DNA from: Methanothrix sp.
GTDB taxonomy: Archaea > Halobacteriota > Methanosarcinia > Methanotrichales > Methanotrichaceae
Length of the DNA: 64,000 nucleotides
Direction: 5' to 3'
NCBI GenBank assembly: GCA_029907715.1
Contig: JARYLI010000004.1
Coordinates: 1-64,000, forward strand
The notes below the pieces were generated by a model, which saw only the letters and a list, made by a program, of their open reading frames with translations, was not told the origin of the DNA and ran no database searches. The position numbers were made by a program, and so were the translations under genes. Of this stretch, positions 22,222 through 30,726 are shown piece by piece. How positions within the stretch are numbered: position 1 is the stretch's first letter; every line of letters starts with the position of its first letter.

Positions 22222-24087
22222 ATGACTGATATCAAGTATCTGTCGCCACGGACCAATCAATGCATTCTTCCGACGCACATTGAAGTGCTCTCGAGAGCTC
22301 TTCGTGGCGTAGGGGTGATCAGCGGCAATGCTATCTTCTCCACTGATCCGCCCAGCATGGCAGTAGTTGTTTCGGCAGGAACCATCCGGATTGGTCCGGA
22401 CGTTCTCGATGTATCTGAGCAGACAGTCAATATATCGCCCTCAGACGAGACGCTGTACCGCATCGATGTGATATACAGGGACACCTCTGGAAATGCACAG
22501 GTTCTCACTGGTGTGCCGGCCGAAATTATAAATCCTAATCAGCTGCCCAGCTGGACAGGCTACATTTCGCCATCGCCTCCTGAAGAAATTCCCGACGGTG
22601 TAATACTCGGGGTTGTATTTGTACCGGCAGAGACAGAAACAATTCAGGCATCGTATATATGGGAGTTTGCAGCGGGCGTTGAGGACCCGGTGCTTGTGGG
22701 CGACATCGTAACGTCTGTGGGCTCCCCTGGAGACAACTCGCATGTACCCTCTGAAGCTGCAGTACGTACACTTGCAGACACGAAGCTCAATTTATCTGAT
22801 ATAGTCACTACGCTCGGCAATCCCGGGAGCAATTCCAAGGTCCCCTCGGAAAAAGCAGTGCGTGATGTATTCAATTTGCTCGGTGTTACAAACGGGAATA
22901 ATCATGATCACTATGGTGGAGACGGTGCTCAGATAAGCCATAGTACGCTATCGAACCTCACGGCAGATGATCATACTCAGTACCTCAACACCACGCGTCA
23001 CGACACAACCGCTCGACATGGCTCGTCGGTGGTCGATCATGGCTCGATAGGCGGTCTCGGTGACGATGATCATACTCAGTATCTCAACACCACGCGTCAC
23101 GATACAACATCGAGACACACACCAGGTACCGTTGTGCCGGTAGTGACAAGCGTTGGTAGTCCTGGTAGTGACAGCAACATTCCTTCAGAGAAGGCCGTGA
23201 GAACTGCTGTCAACGATATGACAAACCTCGCCACACAGATGCACGCTCTGACATCTAAAGCAACACCTGTCGACGCTGACGAGACGTTCCTCATTGATTC
23301 AGCGGCATCCTATGGTCCGAAACGGCTCACATGGTCCAATATCAAAGCGACTCTTAAGAGCTATTTTGATTCGCTCTACGCGCCGAGCTCAAAAGGTGTA
23401 ACAAATGGGGACCTTCATGACCATGCTGGTGGAGACGGTGCTCAGATAAGCCATAGTACGCTATCGAACCTCACGGCAGATGATCATACTCAGTACCTCA
23501 ACACCACGCGTCACGACACAACCGCTCGACATGGCTCGTCGGTGGTCGATCATGGCTCGATAGGCGGTCTCGGTGACGATGATCATACTCAGTATCTCAA
23601 CACCACGCGTCACGATACAACATCGAGACACACACCAGGTACCGTTGTGCCGGTAGTGACAAGCGTTGGTAGTCCTGGTAGTGACAGCAACATCCCGTCT
23701 GAAAAGGCGGTCAGGGCTGCGATAAATGCGATCAACGTATCACGGGCTATAAATGTCCAGTTCGAGAATGGTGGATATGTTCTGGAAGCAAACCAGGTTA
23801 TATGGGTGCAGCTACCGAACGCAGCTACCACCATAACAGGATTGCAGATGGTTGCAGATACGACAGGGAGTGTCGTGGTGAACGTGAAATATGCCACGTA
23901 CAGCAGCTATCCCACGACATATGACCAGTGTGGATCCGCAAAACCGACCCTGTCCAGCGCGCAGAAGTACTCCACTGATTGTAGTAGCTGGACCAGAAAG
24001 ACGTTTTCCGCCGGTGATTGGGTCGTGTTTATCATCGAGTCGTGCTCGACCATAACCAGGCTCAATATATCGCTCAGCGTAGTGTAG
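22222..24087 (+). CDS. tail fibre / receptor-binding protein with internal duplication
   Basis: 621 residues from ATG 22222 (AGAGGCGA upstream). The N-terminal third is beta-type; then come repeats of DDHTQYLNTTRHDTT, the HxQY motif common in collar and fibre shafts of phages, and VTSVGSPGSDSNIPSEKAVR. A stretch of 89 residues (about 232-320 and 403-491) occurs twice and is identical at the DNA level. The C-terminal 120 residues (NVSRAINVQFENGGYVLEA onward) are unique and probably form the tip. It would bind the host surface. Confidence 0.7.
   Translation: MTDIKYLSPRTNQCILPTHIEVLSRALRGVGVISGNAIFSTDPPSMAVVVSAGTIRIGPDVLDVSEQTVNISPSDETLYRIDVIYRDTSGNAQVLTGVPAEIINPNQLPSWTGYISPSPPEEIPDGVILGVVFVPAETETIQASYIWEFAAGVEDPVLVGDIVTSVGSPGDNSHVPSEAAVRTLADTKLNLSDIVTTLGNPGSNSKVPSEKAVRDVFNLLGVTNGNNHDHYGGDGAQISHSTLSNLTADDHTQYLNTTRHDTTARHGSSVVDHGSIGGLGDDDHTQYLNTTRHDTTSRHTPGTVVPVVTSVGSPGSDSNIPSEKAVRTAVNDMTNLATQMHALTSKATPVDADETFLIDSAASYGPKRLTWSNIKATLKSYFDSLYAPSSKGVTNGDLHDHAGGDGAQISHSTLSNLTADDHTQYLNTTRHDTTARHGSSVVDHGSIGGLGDDDHTQYLNTTRHDTTSRHTPGTVVPVVTSVGSPGSDSNIPSEKAVRAAINAINVSRAINVQFENGGYVLEANQVIWVQLPNAATTITGLQMVADTTGSVVVNVKYATYSSYPTTYDQCGSAKPTLSSAQKYSTDCSSWTRKTFSAGDWVVFIIESCSTITRLNISLSVV
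22914..23180 (+). repeat. 267-bp perfect direct repeat, copy 1
   Basis: Identical base by base to 23427-23693, in frame (89 codons), inside the tail-fibre gene. The spacer is 246 bp. Confidence 0.95.
23427..23693 (+). repeat. 267-bp perfect direct repeat, copy 2
   Basis: Second copy, 513 bp after the first. Perfect identity at synonymous sites shows recent duplication or gene conversion. Confidence 0.95.
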
Positions 24088-25083
24088 GTGGTAACAGTGG
24101 CAACAATGGAAATTCTGCCGAACTATACAGTACAGGGGCAGCTACCATCAACCGGCACACCTAACCACACACAGATCATTGATTCCTCGGATTCGACATA
24201 TGTACACGTTAGGACGGATCAATCTGGAACAGATATATACAGGATGAATGCATTCTGTCCGGCTCTAACGATTAACAGCGTGTCTGTAAAGATTAGAATA
24301 AAGAATACACGAAGTATAGGCGCGGATGTTGGCACGATCGCTTTGCAGGCTCGTGAAGTCAACGGTTCGTACTCGGCGGTGCTTTCTCAGACGATTTCCA
24401 CGCCCAACGGTAACATAAACACGCTCACATATACAATGACAACATGCCCGCTGACCGGTACTAGCTGGCGTCCGGAAGACATACTGAACTGCTGTGAACG
24501 TATATCATTAACATTGACAAATCCAGGCGATTACCACACATATGTGTATCGGGTATGGGTGGAGGTCGATTACGATAGTACTTCGCTTTGTGATTATGAT
24601 GTTCTTGTGCCAATTGCAGATTATCAGGGTGGGAGTGGAACTGATTACCAGAAAGTGGATGATGCGATGTGGGCACGAGATGGGGATACATTTTGGGGCC
24701 CGTCGTCGTCAAAAGATGTCTTTTTCACGATAACACCATTTAACAGGAAGTGCTACATCGAGAGAGTATCGGCGATTTGGAACCTTTTCTATTCAGGGTC
24801 GATAGGTAGTCCGTCTTCCACTGGTCTGAAGATCCTGCAATCCGGAACTGCGTACATCGGTGCGACATTTTTCACGTCTGGATATTATAATAGGAGGTTC
24901 TCGTATCGGATATTTGATACAAATCCCTATACAGGTGCGAAATGGAAGCCTCCAGATTTACTGCAAACAAAAATTGGGGCATATTTTTATAAAAGTGCAT
25001 ATGGTGGTTTTAACAGCGATGTCATGTATGTGATCGTATACTATCGCAAACGGTATCCGCAGAGCAAAGCGTGCGTGGTATGA
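24088..25083 (+). CDS. fibre/baseplate protein, 3' end frameshifted by a 4-bp duplication
   Basis: 331 residues, GTG start directly after the fibre gene (GTG 24097 or ATG 24106 possible). Beta-rich with DSSDSTYVHVRTDQSG and, near the end, VMYVIVYYRKRYPQSK. There the 8-bp tandem GCGTGCGT (25069-25076) occurs. Removing one GCGT lets the reading continue as AWYDITNLLAGVYTLDGGLR and on to a stop at 25198, about 42 residues more. So the present stop (25081-25083) looks secondary. The protein probably sits at a fibre or baseplate tip. Confidence 0.55.
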   Translation: MVTVATMEILPNYTVQGQLPSTGTPNHTQIIDSSDSTYVHVRTDQSGTDIYRMNAFCPALTINSVSVKIRIKNTRSIGADVGTIALQAREVNGSYSAVLSQTISTPNGNINTLTYTMTTCPLTGTSWRPEDILNCCERISLTLTNPGDYHTYVYRVWVEVDYDSTSLCDYDVLVPIADYQGGSGTDYQKVDDAMWARDGDTFWGPSSSKDVFFTITPFNRKCYIERVSAIWNLFYSGSIGSPSSTGLKILQSGTAYIGATFFTSGYYNRRFSYRIFDTNPYTGAKWKPPDLLQTKIGAYFYKSAYGGFNSDVMYVIVYYRKRYPQSKACVV

Positions 25084-25208
25084 TATCACTAATCTTCTGG
25101 CTGGGGTATACACTCTAGATGGCGGTCTGCGATTGACGCAGATGTATGCTCTCGTTTCGTACTTCCCCAATGTCGGCAACCAGGCGATAATTCTGTGAGG
25201 GCATCTGC

Positions 25209-25568
25209 ATGGATTTTTCGCAACAACTCCTAAACGCCGCCGGAGCACTCAAGCAGGCGATCGAGGAGTGCATTGACTCAGGCGTACCGCCGCCGAACGC
25301 ACCATCGACCATTCGGAGAAAAGGTCATGGTCTGACGCTGCGGGATACATGGACATACCGGAACAGTATCGAGATCCGCGTCTCCGACAACGTCGCAGAA
25401 ATAGGAGTGTTCAATCCGGAGGTAGCTGAATACGTGTTCTACAACGAACACGGCACGTCGAAGATTCCTGCTCGGCCCGTGTTCGGTCCGGTATTCGACG
25501 GGCTTGGGCAGCGTATCCTGGACGAGCTTGAAGATAATCTGGCAGATGAGATTCTAGCCAGCCTTTAA
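25209..25568 (+). CDS. HK97 gp10-like tail-completion protein
   Basis: 119 residues. NEHGTSKIPARPVFGPVFDG near the C-terminus is the signature of HK97 gp10-type head-tail or tail completion proteins, preceded by RDTWTYRNSIEIRVSD. ATG 25209 after the frameshifted fibre gene. It helps join tail to head. Confidence 0.7.
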   Translation: MDFSQQLLNAAGALKQAIEECIDSGVPPPNAPSTIRRKGHGLTLRDTWTYRNSIEIRVSDNVAEIGVFNPEVAEYVFYNEHGTSKIPARPVFGPVFDGLGQRILDELEDNLADEILASL

Positions 25569-25629
25569 AGTATCTTCTTCGGCCGGTTGAGATTGTCGCG
25601 TTCCAATTCTTTTCCATTAAGGTGAGAAT

Positions 25630-26226
25630 ATGGCAGCAATTGTGCAAATTGTGGGATATTATGGAGTAGAGCCCGGCACGAAGGTGCCGTTAACTGTGCA
25701 GCGGTACAACACTGCAATACCCAGCCAGCGCGATCCTGGTCTGGAGTACCCATGCAACATTCCGCCCAGCGGACAGCTGTACCGCAGCTGCTGGATGTAT
25801 ACGGGCGCAGAAGTTGTCGGGGGATCGTACAGTCAGCTATCGAACTGGAGGTATTTCACATCGGGCACTATAAAACAGGACTGGCAGCTGGGAAGCGGGT
25901 GCGTGCAGGTCGCACTGCGTGATTCCGGCGACCATGGCTGTCCTGTAGCGAACTATGCAGCGCCCACCGGTATATCTGGACTGACTGGATACGATATCAA
26001 GGACTCGCAGTACGGCCACCCGTATTACAAAGACCAGACGACACCCTGTGCAGACGCAGACCAGTTCACCAGCACAAATCCACTCCTGTTCGACAGCACA
26101 GTGATCACGCCGTCGTCATCATCCAAGGTGACAAAGCTCGTTGTCACGCAGCTGGTGATAGCACCAGACACGGCATTCGGGGAGAAACCAGAGCTGACGA
26201 TTGGAATAAGATGGACAGAAATTTAG
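25630..26226 (+). CDS. hypothetical virion protein
   Basis: 198 residues, AGGTGAGAA before the ATG. Aromatic- and Ser-rich beta sequence with several Cys and short QLYRSCWMYTGAEVVGG. Looks like a virion surface protein. Its end overlaps no neighbour, but the next gene begins 13 bases on with an unusual start. Confidence 0.5.
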   Translation: MAAIVQIVGYYGVEPGTKVPLTVQRYNTAIPSQRDPGLEYPCNIPPSGQLYRSCWMYTGAEVVGGSYSQLSNWRYFTSGTIKQDWQLGSGCVQVALRDSGDHGCPVANYAAPTGISGLTGYDIKDSQYGHPYYKDQTTPCADADQFTSTNPLLFDSTVITPSSSSKVTKLVVTQLVIAPDTAFGEKPELTIGIRWTEI

Positions 26227-26239
26227 CTGGGGGGATTAC

Positions 26240-26644
26240 ATACCACAGATCGGCCCGAATTTATGGCGAGCTCCCACCGCATATATCTGGTGGCGGAAGT
26301 ACAAAGACGGGCACGAAGAGTTCGAGATAGATCCACGCACCGGTGAAAGCACCCTTTGGGGTGAGACGACTCCTCTCGACATTGTCTGCGCAGGATGGGT
26401 GCCGGTCGATGAGAATCTGGCGAAGCTGCTGAATGCTCGCGGTGAGTTTGCGGTACCTACACGCTCGCCCGCGATTCTGGTGCATCTCCAGCATGGAGAG
26501 GAGCTGGTGATGTTCAAGGACGTGACGGTCATCATGCAGGGCGACCAGGCCTGGGAGGACGTGGTGTATAACATAGGCATTAAAGACAAGTTCATGATCA
26601 AGTTCAATAGCCGCGAGCTAATAGCGTACCATTCGAGCTCGTAA
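26240..26644 (+). CDS. structural protein with apparent ATA start
   Basis: 134 residues if begun at ATA 26240, which is five bases after a run of six G (GCTGGGGGGATTAC). In this frame no ATG, GTG or TTG exists before GTG 26399. The 53 codons before 26399 read like protein (IPQIGPNLWRAPTAYIWWRK, then DPRTGESTLWGETTPL). A start only at 26399 would lose that part. The C-terminus (HGEELVMFKDVTVIM) is beta-type. Function unknown; place suggests a baseplate or neck protein. Confidence 0.5.
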   Translation: MPQIGPNLWRAPTAYIWWRKYKDGHEEFEIDPRTGESTLWGETTPLDIVCAGWVPVDENLAKLLNARGEFAVPTRSPAILVHLQHGEELVMFKDVTVIMQGDQAWEDVVYNIGIKDKFMIKFNSRELIAYHSSS

Positions 26645-26655
26645 AGAAGTTCTCT

Positions 26656-26708
26656 GACAGAGAGTGACAGGGTACAAGCTCCGGCCTGAAGGCCGGAGAG
26701 GAAGTCGC
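26656..26708 (+). repeat. dispersed hairpin repeat C (short form), IS200/IS605-end-like
   Basis: GACAGAGAGTGACAGGGTAC, hairpin CTCCGGCCTGAAGGCCGGAG, GAGGAAGTCGC. Its GGAGAGGA is the only ribosome-binding site for the gene starting at 26709, so the repeat supplies that gene's translation signal. Confidence 0.75.
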
Positions 26709-27791
26709 ATGTCGTTTTACGGCCGCACGCTTTATGGCAAAGACCACTATGCTGGTGTTTCATACAGTCACATTGTTAAGGAGCGAAGCGTCCGCATCCG
26801 AGCGAAGATAATACACGAACTACCCAGCGAGCCGCTGCCAGTATTCGATACGATCGTCCGCGGTTTGGCCACGTACTTCGACTTCCTGCAGCAGGGAATT
26901 CAAGCGTTTTCGCTGTTCAACAAGATCGAGTATGCTACAGGGAAACGTGACAGCATTCTGCCATCGCTGGACGATGTGTGGGGTGTATTATATAATCTAC
27001 CCCGACTCGCGGGCGAATCTGATTTTGAATACCGTAAACGTCTCCAGACGTACATCAAAGCGCTGATAGGTAGCGGTACGATACCGGCATGTCAGGAAGT
27101 CATTGATATACTCCTCGACATGCCGGGCGTGACAATCATCAAATCGGTCTATCCGGCAAGAGCTGTAATTACGTTCCGAGATGCAAACGCAATACGTGTA
27201 GCGCGTGATAGAATCAAACTGCTGAACAATACTCTGCCGGGTCTTTTTGCGGCTGGAGTTGAGTATGATCTGAAGCTAACACTTGTGGATAGCTACATCA
27301 CCGCATATGTGCGAGGAGATGCCACAGCAGAGTATGCTATCAGAGCAGCTATTAGGTCAGACGCTGAATGCTCAACAGCCATATCAGCTACTGTGGCGTG
27401 GCAAAGAACAGAAGCGTCAGGGATCTTAGTTGCATTCTGCACTCAAAGAGATGCAACATCATATATTCAATCAACAATTCGTGCTGAACGTGACCTTTCC
27501 GCGAGACTGTATGCTGCAATCCAGAGCCAGCCGATTGCAGAATTATCATTATGTGCTACAATTCGATCTGAGCGGCTTGCTCTATGCGATCTCATTTCAG
27601 CAATACGCGCTGATTGCGAGCTGAATGCAAGCGTGAGTGCTGCAATATCTAGAACGTTCGAGATGACTGGTAGAATCTCTGCAAGAGTCACCATCTCTTC
27701 TGAGCTGAACAGCAGCATTAAGGCGGCAGTGAGAAGCCGCAGAGAAGCTAATGCTGGAATACGTGCCAGGATTGCCAGGAGGATAGAGTAG
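26709..27791 (+). CDS. tail protein with C-terminal 14-residue repeats
   Basis: 360 residues from ATG 26709. Residues about 35-180 resemble a baseplate-type domain (TIVRGLATYFDFLQQGIQAF, DVWGVLYNLPRLAGESDFEY). From about 190 the rest is about twelve tandem 14-residue units of the type IRAAIRSDAECSTA, LCATIRSERLALCD, IKAAVRSRREANAG. The pattern is [ILV]-x-[AS]-x-[ILV]-R-x-x-R-x-x-[AS]-x-x. The same kind of repeats is found in the gene at 28868. They may form a beta-solenoid or trimeric stalk. Confidence 0.55.
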   Translation: MSFYGRTLYGKDHYAGVSYSHIVKERSVRIRAKIIHELPSEPLPVFDTIVRGLATYFDFLQQGIQAFSLFNKIEYATGKRDSILPSLDDVWGVLYNLPRLAGESDFEYRKRLQTYIKALIGSGTIPACQEVIDILLDMPGVTIIKSVYPARAVITFRDANAIRVARDRIKLLNNTLPGLFAAGVEYDLKLTLVDSYITAYVRGDATAEYAIRAAIRSDAECSTAISATVAWQRTEASGILVAFCTQRDATSYIQSTIRAERDLSARLYAAIQSQPIAELSLCATIRSERLALCDLISAIRADCELNASVSAAISRTFEMTGRISARVTISSELNSSIKAAVRSRREANAGIRARIARRIE

Positions 27792-28871
27792 ATGCCTGAA
27801 ATCGAAGAGGTCACGCTCGTCGTCGGGTCTGGCGATCGAGTGTTCTCAAGAGGCGTATCTGATGCGGAAGAGACCTCAACCGGCGGATGGTGGAGCATGT
27901 CATCTCCGATACCAGGAGCAGTGATACTGTCTAGCATAGAGATATATCACAGAGTATGGGTTGTATTAACCCGCACCGAATCCGGGCAGTATCAGCTCTT
28001 CCGGACCGTTGATTTGCAGAACTACGAGCTTGTCCACACGCACGATGCCGAGATATATCAGATACACTTCCTGGACGATGGTCAGGCAATTTTTGCAGCT
28101 GAAGATGGAATATATGCAACTATAGATGCTGGATGGCACTGGTCGCGTGTCGGTGTAAACCATCTTAATGGTGTGAAGAAAATTTCCACTGTTCGGATGA
28201 GTGAAGTCTGGTGGAGACTCTTCACATATGCCGCGGACAAACGTGTTTATCGATGCGATATTGAACTTCAGCCCTTCAGCAGATCACTCGGCTGGGAGGA
28301 GACGTTTGGAGCATCTGGGATCTGCGATTATCCGTACAGCACAATGGCTGCTAAATCTCAACCAAGTGGGTCGCCATTGGGATGGGAGGAATCCTTTGGA
28401 GCGAGCGGATTTGATGATTACCCAGTCAAACTTCTGTCCATCCCCGTCGATTGGGAGTCCATCTTTAACGCATCATCATATCGTGACAAATGGTACCCTG
28501 CAATAGCATGCAATCCGCTGGCTATTTTCGTGGGTTGTGGAAGCGAACTCTGGCGTTCTACAGACTGTGGTGATTCGTGGCACAGGATTGCAGTGGTGAA
28601 TGGCGCTATCAAGGAGCTGATCGTCTCGGATCAGTCGAGTCACGCAGAGCTGATGATGGTCGTCGAAACTTCAAACGGCTTATCGACTATTTTGCGGTCG
28701 GTTGATCTGGGCGATTCGTTCACCACCGAAGCTACCAGAATCGAGCCAGTTGTCTCGGTACAATCGGTAATACCAACCTGCACAAGCGATCTGGAGACAT
28801 CTTATGTGGTGTTGGGGCAGCGCACCGAATCTGATGTTCCACAGTACAAAATCATTGAGGGCGGCGTATGA
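27792..28871 (+). CDS. BNR/beta-propeller-like virion protein
   Basis: 359 residues. Asp-box-like segments (IDAGWHWSRVGVNHL; STDCGDSWHRIAVVNG; VDLGDSFTTEATR) fit a BNR/sialidase-type beta-propeller, found in phage fibre or baseplate proteins that bind or cleave surface sugars. In the middle LGWEETFGASG and LGWEESFGASG form a duplicated segment. It lies between the two 14-residue-repeat proteins, so the three probably act together at the tail tip. Confidence 0.6.
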   Translation: MPEIEEVTLVVGSGDRVFSRGVSDAEETSTGGWWSMSSPIPGAVILSSIEIYHRVWVVLTRTESGQYQLFRTVDLQNYELVHTHDAEIYQIHFLDDGQAIFAAEDGIYATIDAGWHWSRVGVNHLNGVKKISTVRMSEVWWRLFTYAADKRVYRCDIELQPFSRSLGWEETFGASGICDYPYSTMAAKSQPSGSPLGWEESFGASGFDDYPVKLLSIPVDWESIFNASSYRDKWYPAIACNPLAIFVGCGSELWRSTDCGDSWHRIAVVNGAIKELIVSDQSSHAELMMVVETSNGLSTILRSVDLGDSFTTEATRIEPVVSVQSVIPTCTSDLETSYVVLGQRTESDVPQYKIIEGGV

Positions 28872-29923
28872 CGCTCTGGTGGCCGAATGCGTTCCCAGAT
28901 AAACCGTGGAGAACCTGGTTCTGGGCGAGAAGGCCTGGCGAAGATGATGCAGGACTGAAGTTCCAAGAGTGGCCTCCGGGATACTACTGGTTTTACAAGA
29001 TTCCTCCTGAGGCAGGTCACAAACAACAGCTCGCATTCAAATCCCCAGAGGATCGACGATGCTATGCTTGGAAGAGCTTCAATTGCAACATAAAAGCGAA
29101 TGTAATCTACATCATCACGTATCCAGGTGACACACCCAACTGGGGTAACAGCACACTGGTAAATATTGGGCCGCCATGCGGCAACTGGCGTTCCAACATG
29201 TATAAAGTGATTCCGCTGGAAAAGAATATTGAGCAATCGTCACACATTACAGCAGCTGTAAGACAGACTCGTGTGGCAACATCCAAAATCACTGCGGTTG
29301 TACATGAAGCACCGTGGGTACTCAGAAGTCAGTTCTCACAGATCACCTCGTTTATAAAGGGTGTGAGGGAGAAAAAAGCTCGTTTGCTTGCATATGTGGT
29401 CATACCACCAACTGCCATCAGAAATCAGACTGCTGGCATAAAGACTGCCATACGCACAGATCAGGGATCCCGATCACGTATACGTTCTGCGATAGCTAAA
29501 ACGTTTATAATGAACACGAATGTGATCACGGCAGTTCGTACAAGTCGTGTTGTATCGTCTAAAACAATTACAGCGATTCAAACAAACCGAGACAGGTCCA
29601 CAAATATACGCTCCGCAGTGCGCGTTGTAAGAGAAGTTGAGTGCACGTTAGTTTCCGCAATTGGAAAGGATTTCGATCTGGAGTCAAAAGTAACTGCAAC
29701 CGTCCAAGGCAATCCAATAAAAGCAGTCCGATACAGAGGGGCGCTGAAGGGCGAAGCGCAGACGACATCCCAAATAACAGCATTCGTGGTTCTCAGCCGC
29801 GCTGAGAAGATCATGCTCGAGATGGAGAACCTGTATCCACAGGAGTTCGATATGAGAAGCGTCCCCAATTGGGCATCGGAGTTCAAAGACTGGCGAAAAT
29901 CTAAACTCCAGGAGATCCTATGA
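28868..29923 (+). CDS. tail protein with 14-residue repeats (partner of 26709)
   Basis: 351 residues, ATGA overlap with the propeller gene. Residues 1-115 are Trp-rich (LWWPNAFPDKPWRTWFWARR). From about 120 to 320 tandem ~14-residue units occur: IRSAIAKTFIMNTN, IRSAVRVVREVECT, LVSAIGKDFDLESK. They match the repeats in the gene at 26709. The C-terminus (MRSVPNWASEFKDWR) is unique. Probably a fibre or stalk. Confidence 0.55.
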   Translation: MTLWWPNAFPDKPWRTWFWARRPGEDDAGLKFQEWPPGYYWFYKIPPEAGHKQQLAFKSPEDRRCYAWKSFNCNIKANVIYIITYPGDTPNWGNSTLVNIGPPCGNWRSNMYKVIPLEKNIEQSSHITAAVRQTRVATSKITAVVHEAPWVLRSQFSQITSFIKGVREKKARLLAYVVIPPTAIRNQTAGIKTAIRTDQGSRSRIRSAIAKTFIMNTNVITAVRTSRVVSSKTITAIQTNRDRSTNIRSAVRVVREVECTLVSAIGKDFDLESKVTATVQGNPIKAVRYRGALKGEAQTTSQITAFVVLSRAEKIMLEMENLYPQEFDMRSVPNWASEFKDWRKSKLQEIL

Positions 29924-30549
29924 TACCAATATCTCCAGCTCGTAAGAGAAAAATTCTGCAATGGTTGCCGTCGTGTCTGGGCGGGCAGAGCTATCCTGTC
30001 ATAGAGACAGACGATATTGTGCCGAACCTCGAAGCCCCTGCCATCACTTTCTACTTCTCATCAGCAGGCACGCCATCACTCTATTCCTGGGCACCATTAA
30101 GGAGAGTCCCGAATCAAGATGGCACAGTTGATGATGTCTGGGGCGAATACCATCGTGCAACAATGAATGTCGTTCTGCGAGCGTACAGTAAAGCCGAGCT
30201 GGAGACGATGTGGTACGAGTTTGTGAAGCAATGCCTTCAGACGCGCCGCAATATGGTCATCGCTCTGGATGGCGTCAGGTTCCTTGAGATCCTGAACTCG
30301 ATACTGTTACCTCCTGAGAGGTTAGATGATGGTCGTACACTTTACTGGGCGCAGGTCGACCTCCTGTTTGAGTATGAGGTCAGCGGTATACCCGATGAGG
30401 ATTACATCAAGCGGGTGTACACCCACTTACAATCCCAGACGCCTCTCGATGATGGCGAGCTGCATGACTCACGTCCACTGGAACTCGTCAGAGAGGTGCT
30501 CGACGGAGAGCTGACAGTCATACTGAAGGCGCACATTGCTGCGCCTTAA
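29920..30549 (+). CDS. tail-terminator-like protein
   Basis: 209 residues, overlapping the previous stop. RATMNVVLRAYSKAELETMW and DDGRTLYWAQVDLLFEYEVS resemble tail-terminator or head-tail closure proteins placed before sheath genes. The C-terminal 45 residues are acidic. Assignment by position and general look. Confidence 0.5.
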   Translation: MIPISPARKRKILQWLPSCLGGQSYPVIETDDIVPNLEAPAITFYFSSAGTPSLYSWAPLRRVPNQDGTVDDVWGEYHRATMNVVLRAYSKAELETMWYEFVKQCLQTRRNMVIALDGVRFLEILNSILLPPERLDDGRTLYWAQVDLLFEYEVSGIPDEDYIKRVYTHLQSQTPLDDGELHDSRPLELVREVLDGELTVILKAHIAAP

Positions 30550-30582
30550 GTTAAGTTACGTTTTTAGGGAGAGGTGAACGGT

Positions 30583-30723
30583 TTGAAAACTGTGAAAATG
30601 AGGGTAGCAGACGCGCTACAGGCGGGTCTGATATCGAGAGAGAAGTATCAGAAGCTCGTAAAGGAGTTCGGGCTGGATACTGCGAGATCTATGAGAATTG
30701 ATGTTGAAGTTCCAGAGGTTTAG
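30583..30723 (+). CDS. 46-residue protein before the sheath gene
   Basis: TTG start at 30583 with GGAGAGGTG nine bases upstream. KTVKMRVADALQAGLISREK, then YQKLVKEFGLDTARSMRIDV. Helical and basic. It ends three bases before the sheath ATG, so it is translationally linked. Similar small genes precede many sheath genes. Role unknown. Confidence 0.5.
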   Translation: MKTVKMRVADALQAGLISREKYQKLVKEFGLDTARSMRIDVEVPEV

Positions 30724-30726
30724 GGC

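Noticed and set aside
22914-23693. Mobile element inside the fibre gene
   Set aside because: The repeat is in frame, encodes shaft motifs and has no terminal inverted repeats; an internal duplication explains it.
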